DNA of 64,000 nucleotides, from the NCBI GenBank assembly GCA_008690995.1, contig VRMN01000020.1, positions 62,001-126,000 of the forward strand, written 5' to 3'. This DNA is from Porphyridium purpureum. Taxonomy: Eukaryota; Rhodophyta; Bangiophyceae; Porphyridiales; Porphyridiaceae. This document shows positions 28,791-38,921 of this stretch, piece by piece. The notes beneath the pieces are model-generated. The model had not been told where the DNA came from, did not search any database, and saw nothing but the letters and a program-made list of their open reading frames with translations. Position 1 is the stretch's first letter, and every line of letters starts with the position of its first letter. Position numbers and translations under genes: made by a program.

Positions 28791-30448
28791 CTTGTGTTCA
28801 CCGCCGGCGCGCAGCAGCTCTGCACGCCGATGGCCACGACCTTGGCTTGCCTAACTTTGCACGACACAAGCGCAGATGTGAGAGGCGAGTACAAGCGTGA
28901 GGCGCGTATAAGTCTAGCTCGGCGGCACCGAATGCACGTCAAGGCGCATCGTCGGTCAGTTTGCAGGGACAGAGTTTTCTTTCCCCCGAGAAATGGTTTT
29001 TCGCCGCTCCTCCAAACGCAATTCGGTGTCACGGCACATCCGCGCACCAGCCCACCACCGACCCATTTAGCCGTTGTGACAATCCCTTGCGCGGGTTGCC
29101 GCTGCCGCGTTTTCCTATGCACGCGCCTCCAACCGCGACGTGGGCAACATTCCGTTAATTCTCCATACGCGCGCTCGCGCCGTGTGCGCAAGCGACCCCT
29201 CACTTGCGCAGATCGAGGGCGTGTGTGCGACGCGCGCCAATGCCGATGACCCCGCAGCGGCTCGCCCACTGCCTGCTTTGTGCGCACGCTGGGTCATCAT
29301 CGTCGCCGCAGAACAAGCGGCTGTAGCCGCCGAATTCACAATTCTGCGCGTTGACGCGACGATTTTCGCCACGTGGAGTAATTCTCCGAATCTGTGCGCG
29401 GCGACGAAGCAGAAGAGAATATCTGCCGCAGAGTCGCACGTGCGGCTCGCGCCATTCCGTTACGAGCTTGACAACTCGCGCACGCAGAAGTGGCCGACGT
29501 GGCCACGCTGACTCAGCCACTTGGCGCGAGCAACGGGGGGGCATGGATGCATTGGAAGCAGAGTTGGCCATAGTGAGTTGCTTTGCGAAAGTCGACGTGT
29601 GCTGCCTAGGCAAGAAAGGGTCGTGCGGGCTAGGATACACGTGTGCGAAACGGAAGGAAGCGTGCGTTGCACGTGCTCGTTTGCTGTGTTGCGTCGTGTA
29701 AATCCACGAAATGAGAACGGCTTTTGATGCGACGAAAATCAAATCGATCCACTAGCAGATTGTCGCGGGCGAGCAGGAATTTTTTTTTTCCTCCCTTTCC
29801 TCTTTCTTTTCTTTCCCCGATGCGCGTCGCTCTGGTTCGTTAATTCTCTGTCGGATTCTGTCGGCGATTTGTGCGCAACGGGACCACGCCGCGCGCAAGG
29901 CCGTTTGGCGGGGTTCTGGTTAGAGGCGCATCTTGTCAAAATATCGTTTGTGATGTTGGCAGTATGTCCTGAGGGGACGGCATCTGTGTCGCACTATTTT
30001 GTGCCCGCCACATGAATTGCATGTGAAGCTTGCAAGTGACAGGGCTGACCCAGCCCGTAATTTGCGTGACATGCGAGTCACGATCGACGATGCAAAGTCG
30101 GCCCTCCTCATTTCCGGGACCTCGTTTTCCTTTTTCTTTTTCTTTAGAATGCTTGCAAAATCGCACGGCAGACGGGCATCAGCCTTGCATATAATGGGCG
30201 AATAGCGAGTGCTGTCAACTCGACGAGGACTTGTGCGTCGTCTCCTGTGCCACAGAGCGGCTTCTCGGAAGATCCAAAGCTCAAACACTTTCAAGAGGGT
30301 GGCCATTTCGAGGACAGGACCGAGGCGATCCAGGTCGCAAGGTAAGAGCTGCCTTTCCCTCTCGTGCATTCTTCGCAAGCCGCATTCGCAGCGCGAGAGG
30401 GGGCGCACGCTTGTCAAGCAGGAAGGCTGACACTTTCGCGCCCCTCTC
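28791..30448. promoter_or_regulatory. Bidirectional DUOXA/DUOX intergenic region
   Basis: This 1.66 kb region lies between the two divergent start codons and must hold both promoters. No long coding frame, GTAC array or obvious TATA box next to either ATG was seen. Polypyrimidine/T-rich stretches lie at about 29786-29818 and 30127-30146. Whether one shared element drives both genes cannot be decided by eye. Confidence 0.6.
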
Positions 30449-33400
30449 ATGGAAGCGTTTTATCGCATCTCGCTGCCTCGCGCGCCCAGCACGCGCAATG
30501 GACAGCTCGTCGATATCGACCCTGAGGGCGTGTATCGCGACGAGTTGTTTGAGGAGGCTCAGCGCATGAATGATGCGGAACAGGGCGTGCTTCGATCGGT
30601 GCTGGCCCAGCAGCGCATCAAAAAGCGCTTCTCAGCGGGCGCCATCTTTGGTCTTTCGTTGATGCTGCTTGTCTCGATGCTTCTTCCGATGCTTCTGGTG
30701 CATAGCTCCATGTCTCGGGTGCGAGCGCGAGTTAGCTCGCTGCCAGTCTTCACCAAAGCAAACACTTCGCGCCGCTTTACAGGTGTGCTACGTCAAGAGG
30801 CAGCGGTAGACATCGAGTGGACACCGTGGGACGGCGCGTTTAATAACATTGCCCACCCTGAATATGGCGTTGTGGAGGGCCGAATCACACGCCCATGCTT
30901 GCCACGTTATGCGGACGGAGCGTATGCGCCCTCCAATCCTGAAGGTCCCAACCCGCGCACCGTGTCAGAGCTCGTCATGGGCGGCGACACTGGGTACGGC
31001 TCGCTCACCAATAAGACCGCCTTTCTTGTCTTTTTTGGGCAGCAGGTCGTCGAGGAAATTCTCGATGGGCAGGCCTTCCAACCGGCCGAGCCGTATGTCA
31101 ACATTCCCGTGCCTCAATGCGATCCGCTGTACGATCCAGACTGCAAGGGCGACTTGTTCATTCCTTTACCGCGCAATCGATACGACCTCAGCACAGGCAA
31201 TGCACCTGGCGTTCCGCGCGCTCAGCTCAACGAAATCAGCGCGTGGATCGATGGCACGCTTTTCTACGGCCCTTTCAAGGCGTGGGCAGACACGCTACGT
31301 GCGTACGACGAGGAGCGACCAGGACGATTTGCGTGTCTGGTTGACGAAGAAAGTGGCGTGGAAAACTGCAACCTTCCTGCACTCAACACAATTGGATTGC
31401 CAATTGTGAACCCTCCTCCTCCAACCCTTCGTGACGTGAGGCCGGCCGAACGCTTTTTCCGCCTGGGCAACCCGCGCACCAACGAAAATCCCATGCTGCT
31501 GGCGTTTGCGGTGATGTGGTTCAGGTACCACAATGTCGTGGCCGATCGCATTCATGCCAAGCATCCAGACTATGACGATGAGGAAGTGTTTCTGTTTGCG
31601 CGACAGTGGCTGATCGCAATCTACCAAAAGATTGTGTTCTATGACTGGTTACCGAGCTTCTTGGGCATCCCGCGCGAAGAGTTTGACGAAAAGTATGCAT
31701 ACAAGGGCTATCGCACGGTCGACCCGGCCATTTCGCAAGAATTTCAGGTCGCGGCCATGCGCTTTGGACACACGCTCGTGACGCCAGGTGCATATCGTCG
31801 CGAGCCATACTCATGTACCCCGAGCTCCTTCGAAGCGCTTCGCACCTGCAACTCTTACTTTCGCGGCGAGGAAGTGCTGCTCGAAGACGACGGCCCCACG
31901 AAGATGCTGCTGGGTCTGGCTTCACAGCTGGCCGAGCGTGAAGACGCGACAATCACGCCGGACTTGCGCGGCTTTGTTTTTGGCGTCTCACTGGACGCGA
32001 CACGACGCGATCTCATGGCAATTAACATCCAGCGGGCGCGCGAGCACGGCGTCGGGACGTACAACCAGGTGCGCAAGTGCTTCAGGCTTCCGGAAGTGTC
32101 ATCGTTTGACGAGATTTCGTCACTCACGGACAACCCGGCGTTCAATAACTGCACTGACGCACAGGGCAACACGGGCGTCAATTGCATGCAGATTGCCATC
32201 GAGGGCTTGAAGCTGGCGTACGACAACGATATTTCCAAGTGTGACTTGTGGCCCTGCGGGCTGCTGGAGGTGAATGTGACCGGACCAGGCCCTCTGTTTC
32301 AAGCCATCCTGATTGACCAGTTTTTGCGCATCCGCGACGGCGATCGGTTCTGGTTTGAGAATGACAATGGGCCCATCGCAAATATTCTGTCCGCGGAGCA
32401 GATCGATGAGATATGGAACACGACCATTCGAGATGTCATGGTGGACGCTCTGGAGCTTAGCGACGATGTTATTTTGCAGAGCAATCCGTTCAAATATGAC
32501 CCATCTGTCTGCGCACAGCCCGTGCAGCTGAGCGAGTTCAATCTTGAAAATTGCTCCGCACCTTCAACGTACAACTGGTACCGAGGACACATTCCTCAGC
32601 GTGAGCCCTCGGTGACGACCACGACCTCGCAACGAAGCGTGTGTGAAGCAGACTCGTTGGCAAAAATCCTTTTCGGGTCCAAGGATGGACACGAGCACGA
32701 TGATCGTCTACAGCAAGAGCTTTCCACGGAGGAGCAGGCAGCGGCAGCAGGTTGCCCGGTGTACAAGGCACGCACAAAGCTCGCGCGTATAATGATCATG
32801 CAGCAGGTGATGATGGAGCGTGTGAAGAAGGGCATCTCCCAGCGCTACGTTAGCTACCTGGGCTCCAACGACTGTGGTATCACAAATGGTGACTCGCTCG
32901 TGCAACTCGCGTGGACCATCGCTGGTATTGTGATGTGGCTCACCGCGAATGTGATAGTGATGTATTTCCTCGTCCGCTGGATCAAGCAGCGAAAGGGACT
33001 TCGGCAGTTCGGCCGCAAAGCTCCGAAAAATGGACCCTTCATTCCGCCCGATTTCAAGCCGACGCGAAGCGGCACCGGTGTCCACATGTACAAGCACAAC
33101 TCAAAGACCACGGGATACGGATGTCTCATCTATCACTCTTTTCGGCACGAGTCGTCTGATGTGAAGGGTGCTACCGTGAAATTGTGCGAGCCAGAGCAAG
33201 CGCATTTCTTCTTAGTAGGAGTGGGAGATTCCGTCCAAGATGGAGACGCCAGAGGCATTGCACGCGAGGGAGACGGCCATGAGTCGCGTATTGATAGAAG
33301 CCGCGCTACCGATTCAGCCCGGCCGATGGAAGTGCGAGAGGTTCTAAGTGGTGATATTACCATGATTTCACCTTCGAACGTATCCGAAGTGCGTATCTTT

Positions 33401-36400
33401 GACAAATACCTGATGGTGGTGTGCAAAATTGGGTCGGCGCGGCTCTTCGAGTTTGATTCACCGACCAAAGCGAGACTTGTGCTTCGAGAGCTGCAGGAGA
33501 GTCTGAGTAGGACGATCGGGAACGGCATCGAGGTGAACGCGGCGAGCGTGAACGAGCTTGCCGAGGGTTGTACGTCGAGGGCCGAACGCATGGAGGAGAT
33601 CGAGCAGTTTTTTGAGGAGGTCAAACTCGACTTCAAGAAAAAGTACAGTGCGTCTGCCACACATACGTCCTTCGCAGCAGCTGCCACTGCACTTTCCAAA
33701 TGGGACATGACAGGCGACACCCTTTTGGGAGACGATATGAAACTGGTCCATGAGACCGTGCAAAAGGTCACTGCCTATAATTTATCAGGAGTCGCATGGA
33801 CCATCCACCAAAACGAGACTGATGAAGCGGGAGCAGAACTGGGCAACGGTATTGCGGCCAAGCAGTCAGCTACAAGGACGACGACGCAAGCAAGCGCATC
33901 GCATCGTAACACCAGCAAGCGTCCGCTGGGCAGAAGTCTCTCCAAACTTGCTCTTCGCAAGACAAAAGGTAGTCTTGCTGCAGGTTCAACGCAAACCTCT
34001 CACGGTTTGTGGCGGGGGGCAGGAGTGAGACCGGAGGACGTTGAGGATACGGTGCTCTTCACGAAGCACGAGGTTGCTGCGGTTTTGCACATTCACCCTT
34101 CTTCCTTTATTCTCTCACGCATGTTTTATGAAGGCATGGGTAAGCGTAGCTCCGTGATTACCGCGCGTCAGTTTCGTCGAGCCGTAGAAAATTTGCTGAA
34201 AGCCGGCGAGTCGCCGGGCCTTTTCCTCGCTGGTCTTGCGGTCGGTGAAGGGCAGAGTATTGACAAGAGACTGCTGCTAGATATTGTGTACGAGTTGAAA
34301 GGTGGCACTGGGATGGATGACGTTGATCTTGACCGTGGCGACGCGCAAGTGATGGCAAAGTACATGAATGCAACCAGCTCGGCGACGCTCTCTGTGGAAG
34401 AATTTGGGAACATGATCGTTGAAATGCAGGAGAAGACGATGAAGCAGCGCAATGTTGGATGGCAGCAGTATTTGAGGCAGATCAAACAAGACGCAGAAGA
34501 AAGTGCTAACGAGCGGACGGCTCCGACGGGAAGGAAGTTTGAGAAATTGCGCTCATGGCAGCACTCGTTTGTCGACTACTGTAAGGCACACCGTTTCGAG
34601 ATTTTCTGGGGCGTCGCATACGGCCTCACAATTGCGCTGATCTTTTTGTACACGTGGTGGTACTACTACTCTCTTCGTGAGGTATACGGCTTGCGCGGTA
34701 TTTTGACGGTGGGGCTGTGCGTGACGCGCGCTTCTGCCAGTGTCGACATGTTCGTGTACTCGATCACTTTGCTTCCGATGTGCCGTAATCTGATCACCTT
34801 CTTGAGGAGCACAAAACTGCACCGATACGTGCCGTTTGATCGTGCGTATGAGTTTCACGTCGTCACGGCAGTCACGGGTGAATTCTTCACGGCGTTGCAT
34901 GTTGTCGGCCACTGCGTAAATTTCTATAACATCACGACGCAGCGCAGTGGCGACCTCACGGGCTACTTTCGCGCGGTGAACTGGAACTCGGACTTTGTGC
35001 CTTCCTTTGCGTTCTGGGTGTTTGAAACAATCACTGGCATGACGGGCTTTTTGTTGACATTCGTCATCATCACTTTGATGGTGTTTGCCATTCGGCAGGT
35101 GCGCGCCGCCAGCTTCCAACTGTTTTGGGTGATGCACCACGTGTGCTTCATGCTGCTGTACACGATGATTGTTCTGCATGGCTCCTTTGTGCTCGTGCAG
35201 CGGCCAATCTTCCACTACTTTTTACTTGGCCCACTGCTCTTGTTCATTCTCGACAAGCTGTATTCATTCGCGCGTGAGTCTGAGCGACTGCAAATTATTG
35301 AGATGCGCTTGCTTCCGAAGGGCGTCACTGCATTGTATGTTCGCGTATCGCCCAGCTTTTCTTACAGCTCGGGCCAATGGGCGCGCTTGAAGATTCCGGC
35401 ACTGGGCACGTCGGAGCTCCATCCTATCACGATTTCGTCAGCGCCACATGATCCGTACGTGTCGTTCCACATCCTGGCGTGTGGGCCTTGGACGCAAGCG
35501 CTGCGCGACCTGGCGTTCGAAATGCAGGGCAAACCAGTGTCGTCATTACCCACGATCCGCATCGATGGCCCGTACGGCGAGGGCCACCAAGACTGGATGC
35601 TTTATGAAACGGTGCTGCTGGTGGGATCAGGGATCGGTTGTACACCTTTTGTGTCGGTTCTGAAGGATATCTTGCATCAAGTGCGCAGCAAGACGTTCCG
35701 CACGACAAAAGTGGTCGCGGTCTTTATTTCCAGAGGCATTCGAGATCTGGCATGGATCACCAATGAACTGAGTCAGCTCGAACCGTATGCGCCGCCCGGT
35801 TTCCTCGAACTCCTGTTTTTCGACACGGAACAAAAGGTGGACAAGAAAACAAGCACGCTCGATGCGCGCCATTTGGCTTTTGACCAGGCAATTCTGCGCC
35901 ATGTGGAGTACGTTTCGCAGATCTTGGCGGGCCGTTCGTCTCTCATTCGCGTCAGGGGATTCGTGTTGCAAGGCCGCCCGAATTTTGACACGCTTTTGAA
36001 AGATGTGCAAGCCGATTGTATGGCGCACGGCGCTTTGAGCGCTGAAACTTATTCCGAACTCCAGGTCGGCGTGTTTGCTTGTGCGTCGGCCCCGGTCACG
36101 CTCAGTCTTAAGAAAGCGTGCATCAAACGTGACCGCGACACTATGAGAGAGATTGCATCCAGACAAGCGGAACTGGGGAAGAAAGAATTTGAGTCTCGCG
36201 AAGTCTCTTCAGCGGATCAAGACGCATCGCAAGATGGACGTGGCTTGAACGGAGAGGCGGCGCAGGGGGGGAACCGCACGCCGGAAAGAGACACATCTAG
36301 CTCAAGTAGGCTGACGGCCACCTTGCGCGAAGAAAACGTGCTGTCAGAGTCGCTGCGCGAGTCGAAAATGCCATCGGTTGACATGAATAAGATCAAGAAC

Positions 36401-36640
36401 TTTGCTACGTCGTTCAAGCCGAGCGCAAGGCAACGCGCGCGAGTCGAGCGGCCGGTGTTTTTCACATTTTATGGACAAGTGTTCAGCTCGGACACGTCGT
36501 TTGACTTTTGGTCGAAATGGAAGACAAAGTTGGGCAAGCGGAAGCAGCAGCAAGCAGTGCAAGAGGCATTCGAGGCGTTGCCCAAGGTCGCCGCGCATGC
36601 GATGGGTGGTGATGATGCCGTCGGCGCGTCGCAGGTGTAA
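30449..36640 (+). CDS. DUOX: DUOX, dual oxidase (peroxidase-like plus NADPH oxidase)
   Basis: A 2063-residue dual oxidase, against about 1550 in humans. Domains in order: cytosolic N terminus; signal-anchor TM (about 64-85); animal-type peroxidase homology domain (about 110-690) with FFGQQ (195-199), RYHN, WLPSFLG and RFGHT (His441, proximal-heme position); TM (about 818-842); PH-like domain (about 869-1020); an insertion of roughly 150-200 residues; an EF-hand-derived region (about 1215-1330) lacking acidic loop ligands; six-helix ferric reductase domain with heme histidines H1470/H1484 and H1564/H1577 (spacings 14 and 13, as in NOX2); FAD motif HPITISSAPH from 1658; NADPH motif GSGIGCTPF near 1727; a C-terminal extension of about 150-200 residues after the end of human DUOX. 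It should move electrons from cytosolic NADPH to external oxygen. The distal peroxidase histidine is missing, so peroxidase activity is doubtful. No intron is needed. Confidence 0.95.
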   Translation: MEAFYRISLPRAPSTRNGQLVDIDPEGVYRDELFEEAQRMNDAEQGVLRSVLAQQRIKKRFSAGAIFGLSLMLLVSMLLPMLLVHSSMSRVRARVSSLPVFTKANTSRRFTGVLRQEAAVDIEWTPWDGAFNNIAHPEYGVVEGRITRPCLPRYADGAYAPSNPEGPNPRTVSELVMGGDTGYGSLTNKTAFLVFFGQQVVEEILDGQAFQPAEPYVNIPVPQCDPLYDPDCKGDLFIPLPRNRYDLSTGNAPGVPRAQLNEISAWIDGTLFYGPFKAWADTLRAYDEERPGRFACLVDEESGVENCNLPALNTIGLPIVNPPPPTLRDVRPAERFFRLGNPRTNENPMLLAFAVMWFRYHNVVADRIHAKHPDYDDEEVFLFARQWLIAIYQKIVFYDWLPSFLGIPREEFDEKYAYKGYRTVDPAISQEFQVAAMRFGHTLVTPGAYRREPYSCTPSSFEALRTCNSYFRGEEVLLEDDGPTKMLLGLASQLAEREDATITPDLRGFVFGVSLDATRRDLMAINIQRAREHGVGTYNQVRKCFRLPEVSSFDEISSLTDNPAFNNCTDAQGNTGVNCMQIAIEGLKLAYDNDISKCDLWPCGLLEVNVTGPGPLFQAILIDQFLRIRDGDRFWFENDNGPIANILSAEQIDEIWNTTIRDVMVDALELSDDVILQSNPFKYDPSVCAQPVQLSEFNLENCSAPSTYNWYRGHIPQREPSVTTTTSQRSVCEADSLAKILFGSKDGHEHDDRLQQELSTEEQAAAAGCPVYKARTKLARIMIMQQVMMERVKKGISQRYVSYLGSNDCGITNGDSLVQLAWTIAGIVMWLTANVIVMYFLVRWIKQRKGLRQFGRKAPKNGPFIPPDFKPTRSGTGVHMYKHNSKTTGYGCLIYHSFRHESSDVKGATVKLCEPEQAHFFLVGVGDSVQDGDARGIAREGDGHESRIDRSRATDSARPMEVREVLSGDITMISPSNVSEVRIFDKYLMVVCKIGSARLFEFDSPTKARLVLRELQESLSRTIGNGIEVNAASVNELAEGCTSRAERMEEIEQFFEEVKLDFKKKYSASATHTSFAAAATALSKWDMTGDTLLGDDMKLVHETVQKVTAYNLSGVAWTIHQNETDEAGAELGNGIAAKQSATRTTTQASASHRNTSKRPLGRSLSKLALRKTKGSLAAGSTQTSHGLWRGAGVRPEDVEDTVLFTKHEVAAVLHIHPSSFILSRMFYEGMGKRSSVITARQFRRAVENLLKAGESPGLFLAGLAVGEGQSIDKRLLLDIVYELKGGTGMDDVDLDRGDAQVMAKYMNATSSATLSVEEFGNMIVEMQEKTMKQRNVGWQQYLRQIKQDAEESANERTAPTGRKFEKLRSWQHSFVDYCKAHRFEIFWGVAYGLTIALIFLYTWWYYYSLREVYGLRGILTVGLCVTRASASVDMFVYSITLLPMCRNLITFLRSTKLHRYVPFDRAYEFHVVTAVTGEFFTALHVVGHCVNFYNITTQRSGDLTGYFRAVNWNSDFVPSFAFWVFETITGMTGFLLTFVIITLMVFAIRQVRAASFQLFWVMHHVCFMLLYTMIVLHGSFVLVQRPIFHYFLLGPLLLFILDKLYSFARESERLQIIEMRLLPKGVTALYVRVSPSFSYSSGQWARLKIPALGTSELHPITISSAPHDPYVSFHILACGPWTQALRDLAFEMQGKPVSSLPTIRIDGPYGEGHQDWMLYETVLLVGSGIGCTPFVSVLKDILHQVRSKTFRTTKVVAVFISRGIRDLAWITNELSQLEPYAPPGFLELLFFDTEQKVDKKTSTLDARHLAFDQAILRHVEYVSQILAGRSSLIRVRGFVLQGRPNFDTLLKDVQADCMAHGALSAETYSELQVGVFACASAPVTLSLKKACIKRDRDTMREIASRQAELGKKEFESREVSSADQDASQDGRGLNGEAAQGGNRTPERDTSSSSRLTATLREENVLSESLRESKMPSVDMNKIKNFATSFKPSARQRARVERPVFFTFYGQVFSSDTSFDFWSKWKTKLGKRKQQQAVQEAFEALPKVAAHAMGGDDAVGASQV

Positions 36641-37289
36641 ATCGTCCACGCGGCCGTTTGCAACGCAGAGGGAGGGTGGGAGGGAGATGGAAGTATTTTG
36701 CCTTGATATATTTGTATGGATGTGTGCGCCTTGAAAACTACTGCGGCGCAGTCGTCCCATGCAGCGCGTTCCTGCCCGATGTGTTGTCCGCCGGGGTATA
36801 CTACAACGGAAACTCGCATCTATCTAGCGATGTGAAACTGCGCGGGGGTGCCTGCCAGCCACGGTGGGTTATACATCAGTGGAGCGAGCTAGACAGCTCT
36901 TTGTTGTCAAGTAGGATTGCTGAGGTAAACACTTGTTTGATAAGATTTGGTGGTGTGCAGTTTCTATTGATGTTTTTGAGCCGGGAGCGCAAGAGCTAAA
37001 GGTCGTCCCCTTCATCGCCGAATTGTTCAGCATGGTGATAAATTTATTCCACGGATCAACCGGCGATTCGGGTCAGTACCACATTTGACTGAGAACCTGG
37101 AAACGTCTCAAAGAGAAAGAAACATGGCGTCGGCGAATACCTGGAGCCAAAAATCCGTTGCGCACTTCTTCGCCGCTTTGCATTCCAAACCGGGCGCTTT
37201 GTCTGTCGTCTGGTCGTTCCCTACACAGCCGAGCCCGAGTCTGTTCCGACTCGTTGCGCCCTGCCAATCTGCATGTGCATTCCTGACGG
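36641..37289. other. Convergent spacer between DUOX and trypsin-Hint genes
   Basis: About 650 bases between two stop codons. It should contain both 3' ends. No coding frame or repeat of note was seen. Confidence 0.5.
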
Positions 37290-37844
37290 CTAGAACGCAA
37301 AAGTACCTTGGAGCAAGCGGTGGGGAATGATAAGCGCATTGGCATCGAGCCAGGTGTCCAGCAGTGAGAGACCGAAAAGCTTTCGCGAAAAGCGCTCGAT
37401 GATCAGAAGCGCGTGGCCGAGACCCGGAGCGACCCATCGAGTGTAGCATGATGCTTTGACGCCATCCACGACGATGTCACCGTGCATAGTGTGCGGATTA
37501 TATAAACCCTTTGCGCGAACGCTTCGCCGCACTGAAAGGACACTGCCATTTTCACCGATTCCCGTGATCATGATGTCGCCAGGTTGAATGGTCCCAGCAA
37601 CAACCAGGTTACCGTTCGCGTAGACAAGATGCCCACTTGTGACAGTCAACATGTCATGCTCAAGCTGGATTTGGACGAAATCATCATGGACACTTTCCGC
37701 ATCATGGTGGCCCCAGAATACCACTGGGCTAAATGCATCAGACGACACGCGCACTATATCACCTACTTTCAGTGTATCCATTCGCTTCAACGAGCCATCC
37801 TCCATCCCGACCAGTCCGCTAGCTGGGAAGCAAGTCCCAGAGAC

Positions 37845-37895
<51 letters not shown>

Positions 37896-38921
37896 TTGAA
37901 TTTGCATACCGGGCTGATAGCCATCGGTGCAATTTTCAAAGCTGGGCCTCTGCATCACACAGCCAAGCCAACTCGTCATGGCCGAGAGGCGCGTATACAC
38001 GGCAGCTGGGTATTCAGGGTCTGCACAGCCCGTTCCAAAGGAGACAATTCCGATTTGAAGACGGCCTACGGAGCTCTCTCCCGTGTCGTCGCCGAGAATG
38101 AGTGGACCACCGCTATCGCCCTGGCAAGTATCTGCAGGAGGCTCGGGCTCGTATCCAGCACAGAGCATGCTCGTTGCTTTGAACGAGGAGCCGTACAGGC
38201 TACGGCACAGACTATCCGGCTCTACGAATATATCTTCTTCCAGAAGAATGTTTGAACCGTCGCCGCCAAAAAAGAGGTCCCCGAAGCCAATGATGGTCGA
38301 CCTCTCGCCCTCGAGGTCCACGCCGTTTGACGATGTATCCAAACCAAAAATCCGCGCGTATGTAGAAATTGTCACGTCTTCGCTCAACTCAATCAGAGCG
38401 GCGTCCCATTCAAAGGAGAATTCATCCCACTTGGGGTGTCTGTACACGTTGACGGCACGCGCGTTAAGGCCTGTGGTGGATTTGACTGAGTCATACAATC
38501 CAACAACCGCGGACGGTACAAAAATGTCCTCCAGAAAGCAGTGCGCAGCAGTCAAGATCCAGCGCGAGCCGACGATCGTGCCGCCGCAGCTGTACTGTTC
38601 ATTGAGGTCGGCATACGAGATCAACACTTGCGCAAACCACGGATACTCCCCTTGATCCGCGGGCTTTCCATTCACAATACGCTGCAGGCCGTGCGCGACT
38701 TTCAACCGCCGCGTACTGGGCTCTGACGCGCGGTCGCTCCATCTCGGCTCCTTCACTGCCGGGGTACCGGCGCGCTTCCCTTCTACCCGCTGAAGCATCG
38801 TCGCGCCACCTCGAGACGCACAGTCAAGTCCAACAAGCATCAAAACCACTATGCTTAAAGCATACGCGCCGCCCATTCCACGTCTCGTACTTCGACCCAT
38901 CGTTCGCTGAGTACTAAGCAT
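37290..38921 (-). CDS. Secreted trypsin-like protease fused to Hedgehog-type Hint domain
   Basis: A 543-residue protein. A signal peptide lies at about 17-36 (hydrophobic SIVVLMLVGL core). The S1 peptidase domain starts at IVNG (82) and has the full triad, H127 in TAAHC, D173 in WDAAL and S270 in GDSGG, with D264 in the specificity pocket, so it should cut after Lys/Arg. A linker of 12 aspartates and 5 glycines (343-359) leads to a Hint domain beginning at C364 in GTCFPASG. The Hint part has the DTLKVGD motif, a TVTSGH motif (the TxxH of Hedgehog autoprocessing) and the late signature VVDGVKASCY characteristic of Hedgehog C-terminal domains, then 50 more residues where Hedgehog proteins have the sterol-recognition region. 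Self-cleavage at C364 would release the protease. Starts at 38921 or 38900 (both ATG) are possible; an open frame reaches a GTG at 39149. Confidence 0.9.
37845..37894 (-). repeat. ACC/ATC triplet repeat encoding the Gly5-Asp12 linker
   Basis: Five ACC and twelve ATC triplets on the plus strand, read as glycine and aspartate codons on the minus strand, between the protease and Hint domains. Its purity suggests length variation between strains. Confidence 0.9.
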
